Shown: piece by piece, positions 8,843 to 18,638 of the stretch
Layout of the letters: every line of letters starts with the position of its first letter
Numbering within the stretch: position 1 is the stretch's first letter
Origin: Streptococcus timonensis
GTDB taxonomy: Bacteria > Bacillota > Bacilli > Lactobacillales > Streptococcaceae
Direction: 5' to 3'
DNA: 64,000 bases
NCBI RefSeq assembly: GCF_900095845.1
Contig: NZ_FMIX01000004.1
Coordinates: forward strand, 1,241,824 to 1,305,823
Notes under the pieces: model-generated
What the model was told of the DNA's origin: nothing
Databases searched by the model: none
Seen by the model: only the letters and a program-made list of their open reading frames with translations
Translations under genes and position numbers: made by a program

Positions 8843-9788
8843 TGTCGCAAAATTAGCTGGCGTCAGCCCTACTACTGTTTCACGTGTCATCAACAAAAAG
8901 GGTTATCTGTCAGAAAAAACCATTCAAAAAGTCAATGAAGCTATGCGTGAACTGGGTTATAAACCCAACAACCTAGCTCGCAGTCTTCAAGGAAAATCAG
9001 CTAAATTAATCGGTTTGATTTTCCCCAAAATTAGCCATGTTTTCTATGCAGAGTTAATTGATAAATTAGAGCACGAACTCTTCAAAAAAGGCTACAAGAC
9101 TATTATTTGTAATAGCGAGCACGATTCTGAAAAGGAACGTGAATACATCGAAATGTTGGAAGCCAATCAGGTGGACGGTATCATTTCAGGAAGTCATAAC
9201 TTAGGTATCGAAGACTACAATCGTGTGACTGCTCCTATTATCTCCTTTGACCGTAACCTGTCTCCAGATATCCCTGTCGTTTCTTCTGACAACTATGCTG
9301 GCGGAGTCCTAGCAGCTCGGACCTTGGCTAAAACTAGAGCCAAGTCTATCATTATGATTACAGGTAATGACAACTCCAATTCCCCAACTGGACTTCGTCA
9401 TGCAGGTTTCGCTTCTATCTTACCAAAGGCTCCTATTATCAATATTTCCAGTGACTTTTCACCCCTTCGAAAAGAAATGGAAATAAAAAATATCTTAACC
9501 AAACAAAAACCCGACGCCATCTTTGCATCGGATGATTTGACAGCTATCCTCATTATCAAGATCGCCCAGGAGCTCGGTCTGTCAGTTCCTGACCAGCTAA
9601 AGGTGATTGGCTATGACGGGACTTATTTTATCGAGAATTACTACCCTCACCTCACTACCATTAAACAACCTATGGAAGAAATTGCTCGCCTGACAGTCGA
9701 TCTACTGCTCCAAAAAATCGAGGGCAAAGAAGTTGCCACAACTGGTTATTTCTTGCCAGTTAGTCTCTTGCCTGGTAGAAGTGTCTAA
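8823..9788 (+). CDS. scrR: Sucrose operon repressor, LacI family
   Basis: A 321-residue regulator with an N-terminal helix-turn-helix (LTDVAKLAGVSPTTVSRVIN, residues 4-23) and a periplasmic-binding-protein-like effector domain (SDNYAGGVLAA, FASDDLTAI). It is co-transcribed with scrB and its start lies inside the scrB end. Its likely targets are the two TGTCAA/TTGACA palindromes between scrA and scrB. The inducer is not visible from sequence; sucrose-6-phosphate or fructose derivatives are usual for the family. Confidence 0.93.
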   Translation: MVAKLTDVAKLAGVSPTTVSRVINKKGYLSEKTIQKVNEAMRELGYKPNNLARSLQGKSAKLIGLIFPKISHVFYAELIDKLEHELFKKGYKTIICNSEHDSEKEREYIEMLEANQVDGIISGSHNLGIEDYNRVTAPIISFDRNLSPDIPVVSSDNYAGGVLAARTLAKTRAKSIIMITGNDNSNSPTGLRHAGFASILPKAPIINISSDFSPLRKEMEIKNILTKQKPDAIFASDDLTAILIIKIAQELGLSVPDQLKVIGYDGTYFIENYYPHLTTIKQPMEEIARLTVDLLLQKIEGKEVATTGYFLPVSLLPGRSV

Positions 9789-9796
9789 CCATTTAA

Positions 9797-9826
9797 AAAA
9801 CTCAGACTGAAACAGTCTGAGTTTTT
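9797..9826 (+). terminator. Terminator between convergent scrR and mvaA
   Basis: AAAAACTCAGACTG, short loop, CAGTCTGAGTTTTT. The A-rich left flank lets it serve both convergent genes. Confidence 0.88.
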
Positions 9827-9827
9827 C

Positions 9828-11105
9828 TTATGAGCGTAATTCTTTTAAAATACTTTTTGCTTTTTCTAAGTTAAACGTTTTTTCAGCAATCAAACCATCT
9901 ACTAGCTTTGGTACTTCTGCTTCTTTGGCTCCTGCCAAGAGGGCCAAAGATTTTGCTTGCAATTTCATATGTCCCTGCTGAATACCGGCCCCAACTAAGG
10001 CCTTAAGTGCAGCAAAGTTCTGAGCCAAGCCCATAGATACAATAATCTGTGCTAGGTCTTTCGCAAATGGTTGACCTAAAAGTTCGTGACTAAGGACAAC
10101 ACGAGGGTTGAGACCAATAGAACCACCCTTGGTTGCAATTGGCATAGGAAGAGTCATCTCTCCAATCAGTTCCTCTTTCTCTGAGTCTAATGTCCACAGA
10201 CTAAGTCCTCGATAAAGGCCATCACGACTAGCATAGGCATGGGCTCCTGCTTCGATAGCCCGCCAATCATTTCCTGTCGCAATCAAGAGAGCATCAATCC
10301 CATTAAAGATCCCCTTATTATGAGTAGCAGCTCGGTATGGATCTGCTTGAGCAAAATGACTAGCCAAGACAATCTTGTCAGCCAATTCACGCGCTTCATC
10401 CTTATTAGGACTCAAATAGTGAAAAGCAATACGACAGCTAGATGTCACCAGAGACTCTGTAGCATAGTTAGATAAAATTCCCATGAGACTTTGTCCACGG
10501 CTTAGACTCTCAAGATGAGGTTTTAAAGCCTCTAGCATGGTATTAAGCATATTAGCTCCCATAGCTTCTTGAGTATCAACGTGAAGATAAACAACCAGAA
10601 AATCTGTCTGTCCAGAAACTTTCTCAACTCGTATCTCTCGCGCTCCTCCTCCTCGCTTTACAATTGAAGGATAAGCTTGATTTGCTATTTCAAGTAGCTG
10701 GTCTTTTTGATTCAGAATTTCCTGACAAGCCTGTTCTCTATCTGGGACTTGATAAAGAGCAACCTGACCAATCATTAGTCTTTGATGAACATGGGCACTA
10801 AAACCACCAGACCTATTGATAATCTTACAGGCAAAACTAGCTGCTGCCACTACTGATGGTTCCTCAGTCACATAAGGAACTGTATAAGCCTGATTATTTA
10901 CTATTACCTCAGGTACAATTGAAAAGGGAAGAGAAAAGGTCCCTATTACATTTTCACTTAGCTGGTCAGCAATAGCAACACTCAAAGTCTCATTTTTCTC
11001 CAGATTCTCTTGAAGTTCATGAGAGAGCAAGTCAGAATCCCTAAGCATTTTTAGACGTTCTGGATATGTTTTTTTTGAAAATCCACTCCAATTAATCTTC
11101 ATCAT
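9828..11105 (-). CDS. mvaA: Hydroxymethylglutaryl-CoA reductase, class II
   Basis: Reduces HMG-CoA to mevalonate for isoprenoid (undecaprenyl) synthesis. The 425-residue class II enzyme shows EAMGANMLNTML and the catalytic-lysine segment HNKGIFNG, with RAATHNKG context. The start overlaps the mvaS stop as ATGA; a second in-frame ATG follows directly, so either methionine could be first. The two-gene operon catalyses consecutive steps. Confidence 0.94.
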   Translation of the reverse strand: MMKINWSGFSKKTYPERLKMLRDSDLLSHELQENLEKNETLSVAIADQLSENVIGTFSLPFSIVPEVIVNNQAYTVPYVTEEPSVVAAASFACKIINRSGGFSAHVHQRLMIGQVALYQVPDREQACQEILNQKDQLLEIANQAYPSIVKRGGGAREIRVEKVSGQTDFLVVYLHVDTQEAMGANMLNTMLEALKPHLESLSRGQSLMGILSNYATESLVTSSCRIAFHYLSPNKDEARELADKIVLASHFAQADPYRAATHNKGIFNGIDALLIATGNDWRAIEAGAHAYASRDGLYRGLSLWTLDSEKEELIGEMTLPMPIATKGGSIGLNPRVVLSHELLGQPFAKDLAQIIVSMGLAQNFAALKALVGAGIQQGHMKLQAKSLALLAGAKEAEVPKLVDGLIAEKTFNLEKAKSILKELRS

Positions 11106-12274
11106 TTTTCAACCCTGCTATAATAACGGTGATGTTCTAAAATTTCAACCAGAGCATATTCCTGGTCTTCATAGCCCGAGAATTTAGCAGAACCTGAATC
11201 ATCAAGGTGTGTCTCCTCATAGAAGACTTTTTCGTATTCTTGGACTGAGAGAGCTTTACGCTTGTCTAGCACTTTGATACGGTCTTTATCTAGATACTTC
11301 TCATAACCTTCAACCAATTCGACACTAAAGAACTCAGATACTGCTCCACTACCATAACTGAATAGTGCAATTCTATCTCCAGCTTTCAATGTTTCTGCAT
11401 TTTCCAAGAGAGAAAGTAATCCAAGAAATAGAGAGCCTGTATAGATATTACCAACTCGATTACTATAGACAATAGAAGCGTCAAAGTGTTTCTGTAAGAG
11501 CTCTTGTTTTTCCTGAGACAAGGATTCCTCCAATAGCTTATTAAAACCTTTGAGTGCTAATTTAGGATACGGCAAGTGGAAACATACTGCCACAAAATCA
11601 TTTAAAGTCCAATTAAATCGTTTTTTATATTCTTCCCAAGTAGTTTGCAAACAATCTAGATACTGCTGGGTAGAATATGCTCCATTTACAAAGGGCGTAA
11701 TCGAGTAGTTCGGACGCCAGAAATCATTGATATCTCTAGTCTGAGCCACGTTATCATCATTAAAGCTCAAAATTCGTGGATTTTGAGTAATCAACATTGC
11801 AATACTACCTGAACCCTGTGTAGGTTCACCCGGTGCATTAATACCATATTTTGCTATATCACTAGCAAGAACAAGTACTTTTGATACTGGTGAATTTTCA
11901 ACATGCAACTTGGCATAGTGTAGAGCTGCTGTCGCTCCATAGCAAGCTTCTTTGATTTCAAAACTGCGAGCAAAAGGTTGAATACCAAGTAAGCCATGCA
12001 CAAAAACAGCTGCAGCCTTACTTTGATCAATACCAGATTCTGTCGCAACAATGACCATATCAATTTCTTGCTTTTCTTCTTCTGTCAGGATAGAATTCCC
12101 AGCACTAGCTGCAAGGGTCACGATATCTTCAGTCAAAGGAGCGATACTAATCTCCTCTAGTAAAAGTCCTTTTGTAAATTTTTCAGGGTCTACCCCCCGT
12201 GCATTTGCTAAATCTTGTAGTTTCAAGACATATTGACTGGTCGCAAAACCAATCTTATCAATACCGATTGTCAT
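11102..12274 (-). CDS. mvaS: Hydroxymethylglutaryl-CoA synthase
   Basis: Condenses acetoacetyl-CoA with acetyl-CoA to HMG-CoA. The 390-residue thiolase-fold protein has the catalytic Glu79 (ATESGIDQSKA), nucleophile Cys111 (KEACYGATAAL) and a catalytic His in CFHLPYPKLALKG. It is first in the mvaS-mvaA operon with ATG 12272-12274 after AGAGGTAAAT. An extended -10 (TGATAAAAT) lies about 60 bases upstream, with a weak -35. Confidence 0.94.
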   Translation of the reverse strand: MTIGIDKIGFATSQYVLKLQDLANARGVDPEKFTKGLLLEEISIAPLTEDIVTLAASAGNSILTEEEKQEIDMVIVATESGIDQSKAAAVFVHGLLGIQPFARSFEIKEACYGATAALHYAKLHVENSPVSKVLVLASDIAKYGINAPGEPTQGSGSIAMLITQNPRILSFNDDNVAQTRDINDFWRPNYSITPFVNGAYSTQQYLDCLQTTWEEYKKRFNWTLNDFVAVCFHLPYPKLALKGFNKLLEESLSQEKQELLQKHFDASIVYSNRVGNIYTGSLFLGLLSLLENAETLKAGDRIALFSYGSGAVSEFFSVELVEGYEKYLDKDRIKVLDKRKALSVQEYEKVFYEETHLDDSGSAKFSGYEDQEYALVEILEHHRYYSRVEK

Positions 12275-12451
12275 ATTTACCTCTGTATTTAATCATTCAT
12301 TGTAAAAAATCGTTCAAGTCTATTTTATCACAAATTAAAACAAAATAGAGAAAAAAGCCTTAATCTAAAACTCATACTATTTTCTAAACATTCATCAATC
12401 ATCATCTGAATCACTCCCGTTTAATAGTTTTATTCAATTAAAAATCGAACC

Positions 12452-12901
12452 TTAGATGGTTCGATGTGATTTTAAATGATGATACAATTTTAGAATAACT
12501 GTCCCACTGGCCATTCCAATTGAAATGACAAGAGCTAACATGACAACCAGCATAGAACTAGCAATGGCATTTCTATAGTCTCCTGTAACAAAGAATGAAG
12601 TTGTTCGATAAGACAGATATCCTGGAACTAAGGGCGCCAATATGGCAAGGCTAAAAACAACTGCAGGTGTTTTATAGATAATGCTCATAATCTGGCTAAT
12701 ACATGAGCCAATTACGGCAGCAATGAAAGTTGCTAAAATGACGTTAGTCGGCTCCTTAAGAACTAGATAGAGCAACCAGATAAACATTCCTAAAACTCCA
12801 CCAGGAATTAGCATAGAACGTTGTACGTTTAAAACGATTAAAAAAGTGATAATTGCTAGTAAACTCGCTAGAGCTTGCAATAAAAATGTTGTCAAATTCA
12901 T
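12452..12901 (-). CDS. ThrE-type threonine/serine exporter, small subunit (DUF3815-like)
   Basis: A 149-residue protein with about five hydrophobic segments and almost no soluble part. It resembles the C-terminal half of ThrE exporters. The start falls one base after the stop of the upstream DUF1212 gene and lacks a clear RBS, so translational coupling is likely. The two genes together look like a split ThrE; substrate is inferred from the family only. Confidence 0.8.
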   Translation of the reverse strand: MNLTTFLLQALASLLAIITFLIVLNVQRSMLIPGGVLGMFIWLLYLVLKEPTNVILATFIAAVIGSCISQIMSIIYKTPAVVFSLAILAPLVPGYLSYRTTSFFVTGDYRNAIASSMLVVMLALVISIGMASGTVILKLYHHLKSHRTI

Positions 12902-12902
12902 A

Positions 12903-13664
12903 TTAGTAGTTCATGAGTACCAGGGCGACAGAGGTGCCAGCCCCCAAGGCAAGGGTAATCAGCAAGGATTCAAACATCTTGCTCATACCAGAGTTAATGT
13001 GATTGGTCATGATATCACGCACAGCATTGGTTAAGGCAATCCCTGGCACGAAAGGCATGACAGCCCCTGCTATAATTAAGTCAGCCGTTGAAGGCAAACC
13101 AGAATAACGAGCCCAAACTTGTGCTATCAAACCAAAAACCAAGGCACCTGCAAATGCAGTCATAAAGGGAATGCGAATAAATTTCTCTACATAAAGCGAA
13201 AAAGTAAAAGCAAACAAGGTCGCAACTCCTGCGCCAATCGCATCATAAGGATTTCCGCCAAACATAATAGAAAAGAATGGAGCACTTAAGGTTGCAGCAA
13301 TGGTTAACTGTACTTTAGAGTAGGGCAAGGATTTTTCATTTAAAGCCTGCAATTGAACAAAGGCTGTCTCCAAATCAATTTGCCCAGAAACAAGCTGTCG
13401 CGAAATCTGGTTGACATCACAAACTTTCTCAATATTGTAGAGAGACGAAGTCACTCGCTTCATACGAGAGATATTGGTGTTTTCAATAGAGAAAAAAATG
13501 GCCGCTGGCATGGCTAAAACATTGCAATCCATTATCCCTTGTGAATGAGCAATGCGGATCATAGTATCTTCTACACGATGAATTTCCGAACCATTTCGAA
13601 GCAAAATCGTGCCTGCAAGCATAATGATATCAATCACTGCATTGAGTTCTTTTGATTCCTTCAT
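12903..13664 (-). CDS. ThrE-type threonine/serine exporter, large subunit (DUF1212)
   Basis: A 253-residue protein. Its N-terminal soluble domain contains the family segment RNGSEIHRVEDTMIRIA, followed by five or more membrane segments (IMFGGNPYDAIGAG, VMPFVPGIALTNAVRD). The ATG follows GGGGGAG. It forms a two-gene unit with the next gene, probably one exporter for small amino acids. Confidence 0.82.
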   Translation of the reverse strand: MKESKELNAVIDIIMLAGTILLRNGSEIHRVEDTMIRIAHSQGIMDCNVLAMPAAIFFSIENTNISRMKRVTSSLYNIEKVCDVNQISRQLVSGQIDLETAFVQLQALNEKSLPYSKVQLTIAATLSAPFFSIMFGGNPYDAIGAGVATLFAFTFSLYVEKFIRIPFMTAFAGALVFGLIAQVWARYSGLPSTADLIIAGAVMPFVPGIALTNAVRDIMTNHINSGMSKMFESLLITLALGAGTSVALVLMNY

Positions 13665-13710
13665 TTTCTCCCCCTTTTTGATATCCTTTATTTTATCATA
13701 AAATCTTCAG

Positions 13711-13748
13711 AAAAAAAACTTTGCCACAAATTCTGTGACAAAGTTTTA
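13711..13748 (-). terminator. Terminator of the stkP operon
   Basis: On the minus strand AACTTTGTCACA, loop, TGTGGCAAAGTT followed by nine T. It lies directly downstream of the stkP stop. Confidence 0.9.
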
Positions 13749-13770
13749 TGAATAGTCTTTATTAGCTTTC

Positions 13771-15633
13771 TCAGTTATGATCAGGTGTTATTGACTGACT
13801 AGTTTCTGCCTCACGAGTTTGAGGAGGTGTTACCTCGATTCTATTTTCATGAGGTACTTGTGGTGTGATTGTAGTAGTTGTCGTTTGTTTTGGTTTATAA
13901 ACAGAAATTTTGACGTGAGTTTTGCTAATATCAAGATCCTCGTATGGTTTTGGACTCTGATTGATTACAGTACCTTCAATAGTTCCCTCAAGAACTGTAG
14001 AAACTTCTACTACCTCAATATTAGCTTCTTTAACACCCACAACTTGAATCAAATTATTCTTTGTAAATTCAAGACTTGAGCCGATATAATAAGGCATTGA
14101 AACAGTTGTAACCTTTTTAGCAACTGTCAAGGTAATCTCAGTCGCCTTGCTAAGATCGTAAGTTGTTCCTTCTGACAAACTTTGTCTCATTACAAGACCA
14201 GGTTCAGTTTCACTCGATTCTTCCTCAACAATCTTAATCAGATTTTCTGGGACTTTTTTGTCTTTTAACTCTGCTACTACATCTGAAGATTTTCGTCCGA
14301 TATAGCTCCCTATCGGGAATGAAGGTTTACCTGATGAAACAATCAGATTAACTTTAATACCTTCTTTGCGAGATGAACCACCATCTGGATCCGTTCGAAT
14401 AACTCGTCCTTCTTCTACTGTATCACTGGATTCGCTTTTCTCTTCACCAATTTCAAAATTGGCATTTTTCAGAGCTTCTTTGGCCTCAGCTACTGTTTGT
14501 CCTGCTACCTTCGGAATCACAACAGTTGCTGGCGTCTTAGATATAATCCATAGTATAGAAGAGAGCACAAGAATAAAACTAGCTAGGAGAACCAAGTAAC
14601 GAGCCTTAAAGCGACGCTTCTTCACCGACTTAGCTACTCCCTTAGGTTTAGGAGCTGCTTGAACGATCGGTTTCTTAGTCTGAGGACGACTATCTTTTGG
14701 TTCAACCTTAGGAATCGTTGTCAAGGTTTGTTGCTGAATCTTTGGTAATGTTTTTGTATCAACCTTACTTGTATCATCAAAAACACGTTTAGATTCATTT
14801 CGTCTATTGTGAGAGAGACTGCTCAATAAATCTACATACATCTCAGAGACTGTTTGATATCGATCCGTTAATTTTTTCGCTGTCGCTTTAATAACAACAT
14901 TTTCTAATGATTGTGGTACCGAAGGATTTTCAGCTATAACAGATGGGAGTGGTTTCTGAAAATGCTGAAGGGCAATCGTGACCGCACTATCTCCATCATA
15001 TGGGACATGCCCTGTTAACATTTCAAAGAAAATAATTCCCATGGCATAAATATCACTCTGAAACGTAGCTTTAGAGCCACGAGCCTGTTCAGGCGATAAA
15101 TAGTGGACAGAGCCCAACATAGAGTTAGTTTGAGTCAAGCTGGTTTCCGCAAAAGCTACCGCGATACCAAAGTCAGTAACCTTAGCTGTTCCATCTGGAG
15201 TCAAGAGAATATTTTGAGGCTTTAAATCACGGTGAACAATTCCTTTTGCATGTGCTAAACGCATAGCTAGCAAAATCTGACCCATGATACGAACTGCTTC
15301 CTCATTTGAAAGAGGATAGTGTTCTTTAATATATCGCTTAAGATCGAGACCTGCTACGTATTCCATAGCTAGGTATTGCTGACCATCTTCTTCACCAATA
15401 TCAGTAATCCGAACGATATGAGGATGATCCAGGTCTGCCATCGCTCGCGCTTCCCGTTGAAAACGCGCAACAGCTATAGGATCCGTCTGGTAGTTGGTCC
15501 TCAGGACCTTTACAGCTACCTCTTCCCCATCTAAAATCAAATCCTTGGCCAGGTATACATCTGCCATACCTCCACGACCAATTTGTTTGATAATTCGATA
15601 CCGTCCGGCAAAAATCTTGCCGATCTGGATCAT
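13771..15633 (-). CDS. stkP: Serine/threonine protein kinase StkP with three PASTA domains
   Basis: Membrane Hanks-type kinase that couples cell-wall state to division. Residues 12-270 are the kinase: glycine loop [14 protein letters not shown], Lys42, HRDLKPQN (Asp136), DFG (Asp154). A linker and basic stretch lead to one membrane helix (about 345-365). Outside are three PASTA repeats (about 370-435, 437-505, 508-580) and a Thr/Pro-rich tail. Pneumococcal StkP has 659 residues and four PASTA domains; here there are 620 and three, with a longer C-terminal tail. The start overlaps phpP by ATGA. Confidence 0.95.
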   Translation of the reverse strand: MIQIGKIFAGRYRIIKQIGRGGMADVYLAKDLILDGEEVAVKVLRTNYQTDPIAVARFQREARAMADLDHPHIVRITDIGEEDGQQYLAMEYVAGLDLKRYIKEHYPLSNEEAVRIMGQILLAMRLAHAKGIVHRDLKPQNILLTPDGTAKVTDFGIAVAFAETSLTQTNSMLGSVHYLSPEQARGSKATFQSDIYAMGIIFFEMLTGHVPYDGDSAVTIALQHFQKPLPSVIAENPSVPQSLENVVIKATAKKLTDRYQTVSEMYVDLLSSLSHNRRNESKRVFDDTSKVDTKTLPKIQQQTLTTIPKVEPKDSRPQTKKPIVQAAPKPKGVAKSVKKRRFKARYLVLLASFILVLSSILWIISKTPATVVIPKVAGQTVAEAKEALKNANFEIGEEKSESSDTVEEGRVIRTDPDGGSSRKEGIKVNLIVSSGKPSFPIGSYIGRKSSDVVAELKDKKVPENLIKIVEEESSETEPGLVMRQSLSEGTTYDLSKATEITLTVAKKVTTVSMPYYIGSSLEFTKNNLIQVVGVKEANIEVVEVSTVLEGTIEGTVINQSPKPYEDLDISKTHVKISVYKPKQTTTTTITPQVPHENRIEVTPPQTREAETSQSITPDHN

Positions 15634-16370
15634 AGTGCCGCCTCCTCCTTAATCGAAACAAGGGCAACACTTATGTTATCAAGCCCTCCGGCATTATTTG
15701 CAAAACGAATCAAGGTTGCTGCTTTATCATCCAGTGAGATATCACTTGTTACAATATCACAGATTTCACTTCCAGAAATCATATTGGTTAAACCATCACT
15801 ATTAAGCAAAATATAGTCTCCTGGTTCAAGTGTGATAATTCCCATGTCTGGTTGAATTTCATCTTTTTGACCAATAGATTGAGTGATGATGTTCTTTTGA
15901 GGATGTGCTTCTGCCTCTTCTTGAGTTAATTGTCCAGCTTTGAGCAGTGCGTTAACCAAAGAATGGTCACTTGTCAAAAGATGATATTCTTCTCCACGGA
16001 TTAAACCGATACGCGAATCACCGATATGGGCATAAATAGCTTGATTCTCAATGATAGCAAGAGCTTCTAAGGTTGTTCCCATACCTCTATAAGCTTCATC
16101 ACGACCTAGTTGGTAAATCTTTTGATTTTCAATTTCTAAATTATGGGCAAACCATTCGCGAACTTCATTTACAGTGTCAATTTGAGTATCAACCCAAGCT
16201 ACACCTAAGTCCGTTACCGCCATTTCACTAGCAATATTGCCTGCACGATGTCCTCCCATTCCATCAGCCAAGATAATCATCGTATGACCTGCTCGGTTGA
16301 CAAAAAGGTTGACATAGTCTTGATTGTTTTTTCGTTTCTGACCCACATCTGTTAATAATGAAATTTCCAT
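15630..16370 (-). CDS. phpP: PP2C-type protein phosphatase PhpP
   Basis: Dephosphorylates StkP and its targets. The 246-residue PPM phosphatase shows the metal-binding motifs in order: [32 protein letters not shown] and DNISVALV. The stop overlaps the stkP start by four bases, the classic coupled kinase-phosphatase pair. It sits 15 bases after rsmB. Confidence 0.95.
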   Translation of the reverse strand: MEISLLTDVGQKRKNNQDYVNLFVNRAGHTMIILADGMGGHRAGNIASEMAVTDLGVAWVDTQIDTVNEVREWFAHNLEIENQKIYQLGRDEAYRGMGTTLEALAIIENQAIYAHIGDSRIGLIRGEEYHLLTSDHSLVNALLKAGQLTQEEAEAHPQKNIITQSIGQKDEIQPDMGIITLEPGDYILLNSDGLTNMISGSEICDIVTSDISLDDKAATLIRFANNAGGLDNISVALVSIKEEAAL

Positions 16371-16385
16371 TGTGTCAGTTCCTTC

Positions 16386-17702
16386 CTAATCAGATATCTT
16401 TCGAAACTGGCTGATAAAGAATCCATCACTACCATACAGTTCTGGAGTAATGAGGATACAACCATCTTTTAAGATATCTTTGCATTCATGTTCTAGTTTA
16501 ACCTGCTCAAACTCAGGGTGTCTTTCTAAAAATGTCTGAACGACTTGAAAGTTTTCCTCCGAGACTATAGTACAGGTACTATAGGTTATTATACCACCTT
16601 TTCGTAGTGTTTGACAAACACTACCTAATATTTCCAACTGAATTTCCTGTAAAGACATGAAATCCGCAGTTTCTTTGTTGTATTTAATATCCGGTTTTCG
16701 ACGTAAAAGCCCTATTCCAGAGCAAGGAGCATCCACCAAAATCCTATCAAAACAATTTTGACCAAAAAAATCATGAACTTTCCTAGCATCTAGTTTTTCT
16801 GTTCGTACGCGATCCGCTACGCCTAAACGCTCTGCATTTTCTTGAATCAAATTGAGTTTATGATCGTAGAGATCCAATGCAGTCACCTGACCTGTCGTGA
16901 GATAAGAGGCCATATGGGCTGTTTTCCCACCTGGAGCTGCACAAGCATCCAAAACCTGCTCCTCTCCTTGTAGATGAAGAGTTGGAGCAACCAGTTGACT
17001 AGACTCGTCCTGAATGGTAATAGCACCCTCTGCAAATAAGTGATGACCAGCAAAATGCCCTTGTTCTTTGACCAGACCAGAAGTTGATAAAGCAGAATCA
17101 CTTGCATCAAGCAGAGCTTTAATTTCCTCTTTTCGACTCAAATCTGTCACACGGATACTGGCTTTATTGCGTTTCAAAAGACTCTCAAAAATTGCTTGCG
17201 CTCGCTCTTCTCCATACTCTTCCTTGAGCTTAGAAACTAACCACACTGGCAAAGAGTAGGCGATAGAATCACGCTTGTTCTTACGTTTGATACTGGCAAC
17301 ATCTGGCAAACCTTCTCGCAAGATACGGCGAAGGACTGCATTGACCAGTTTTTCGCTACCTTTTTTACGAAGTTTTGCAGTTTCTACCGCTTCATTGACT
17401 ACTGCATGATCAGGAAGCTTATCCAAGTATTGGAGTTGATAGACGCTCATGAGAAGCAAAACATAGAGCCAACTGTCTAGCTTGTCTCTATCCTCAATAA
17501 AGTGAGACAAATACCATTCTAAAGTTAGTTTACGAGCTACGGTTCCATAAACAAGCTCTGTCACCAAACCTTTGTCAGTTGCTGACAGTTGACTTCCCTT
17601 GAGGTGTTTATTTAAGGCGATATTGGAGTATGCTTGATTGACAAAGACATCCTCTAGCACCTTTAAGGCTGAGTTTCTAGCCGTTTCTACTTTAGTTACC
17701 AA
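16386..17702 (-). CDS. rsmB: 16S rRNA m5C967 methyltransferase
   Basis: Methylates a cytosine of 16S rRNA. The 438-residue protein has an N-terminal NusB-like helical domain (to about 140) and a Rossmann methyltransferase with SAM motif [14 protein letters not shown], the PCSG motif [16 protein letters not shown] and the catalytic-cysteine motif TYSTCTI. The start is a TTG at 17700-17702, six bases after GGAG and overlapping the fmt end by 11 bases; no ATG is available at the conserved N-terminus. Confidence 0.92.
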   Translation of the reverse strand: MVTKVETARNSALKVLEDVFVNQAYSNIALNKHLKGSQLSATDKGLVTELVYGTVARKLTLEWYLSHFIEDRDKLDSWLYVLLLMSVYQLQYLDKLPDHAVVNEAVETAKLRKKGSEKLVNAVLRRILREGLPDVASIKRKNKRDSIAYSLPVWLVSKLKEEYGEERAQAIFESLLKRNKASIRVTDLSRKEEIKALLDASDSALSTSGLVKEQGHFAGHHLFAEGAITIQDESSQLVAPTLHLQGEEQVLDACAAPGGKTAHMASYLTTGQVTALDLYDHKLNLIQENAERLGVADRVRTEKLDARKVHDFFGQNCFDRILVDAPCSGIGLLRRKPDIKYNKETADFMSLQEIQLEILGSVCQTLRKGGIITYSTCTIVSEENFQVVQTFLERHPEFEQVKLEHECKDILKDGCILITPELYGSDGFFISQFRKISD

Positions 17703-18627
17703 ATCGTTCTCCTACTGCCAAACTTCGTCCAACACCGTTTAGGAAAGAAGCAATGTCCATTTTAGGTTTTCCTGCTGGTTGAACCTGTTTGAGAGATAGA
17801 GCTCCTTCTGCTGTTGCGACAATCAATTCTTTCTTACCAATGGAGAGTATCTCACCTGGAGTTCCTTGACCTTCTACTGGCAGGGCTTCATAGATTTTGA
17901 AGCGTTCTCCCTTTAGGAAGGTATGAGCAACTGGCCATGGATTCATCCCACGGATTTGGTTGAAAAGTTGACGGTTGGTCTTGTTCCAGTCCAGTTTTTC
18001 CTCCTCAGGTTTGATATTTGGTGAGAAAGTTACTTGGCTCGGGTCTTGTGGTTGAGCCTGAATTTCACCAGCTATATAAGCAGGTAGAGTATCCAAAAGC
18101 AAATCACGCCCAACAATGGCCAATTTTTCAAACAAAGTTCCAACATTGTCCTCATCAGTAATGGGAATACTGCGACGAGAAATCATGTCCCCTGCATCCA
18201 TTTCCTTGACCATTTCCATAATGGTTACTCCTGCTTCTTCATCACCTTGAATCAAGGCATAATGGATAGGAGCTCCACCACGGTGCTTTGGAAGAAGCGA
18301 AGCATGAACGTTGACTGCAAAATCCATACTATCAAGGAGTTTACTTGGGAGAAATTGTCCAAAAGCTGCAGTTACAATCCCGTCAGCTCCCAAATTCATG
18401 ATAGCTTCCATTTCTGGACTACCTGATAATTTTTCTGGTTGGTAGATAGGCAGACCTGCCTCTTTGGCAGCTTGTTTTACTGGGGTTTCCTGGATAACTT
18501 TTTTACGACCGACAGCACGATCTGGCTGAGTCACAACCGCTACAATCTCGTAGCGGTCATCTGACAAAAGCCCCTTTAAAACAGTTGCTGAAAAATTGGG
18601 AGTTCCCATAAAGATTAGTTTTGTCAT
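17692..18627 (-). CDS. fmt: Methionyl-tRNA formyltransferase
   Basis: Formylates initiator Met-tRNA. It has 311 residues with N-terminal [15 protein letters not shown] and the active-site run [20 protein letters not shown] (Asn, His, downstream Asp), plus the C-terminal OB-like tRNA-binding domain. The ATG follows GGAGAAAAG. It lies in the tight priA-fmt-rsmB-phpP-stkP run; initiation, replication restart and signalling genes are typically grouped this way in Firmicutes. Confidence 0.95.
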   Translation of the reverse strand: MTKLIFMGTPNFSATVLKGLLSDDRYEIVAVVTQPDRAVGRKKVIQETPVKQAAKEAGLPIYQPEKLSGSPEMEAIMNLGADGIVTAAFGQFLPSKLLDSMDFAVNVHASLLPKHRGGAPIHYALIQGDEEAGVTIMEMVKEMDAGDMISRRSIPITDEDNVGTLFEKLAIVGRDLLLDTLPAYIAGEIQAQPQDPSQVTFSPNIKPEEEKLDWNKTNRQLFNQIRGMNPWPVAHTFLKGERFKIYEALPVEGQGTPGEILSIGKKELIVATAEGALSLKQVQPAGKPKMDIASFLNGVGRSLAVGERFGN

Positions 18628-18638
18628 CTTTTCTCCTT

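Noticed and set aside
12275..12451. Possible small RNA between mvaS and the ThrE-like gene
   Set aside because: A/T-rich with only a plausible mvaS promoter; no conserved stem or terminator of its own.
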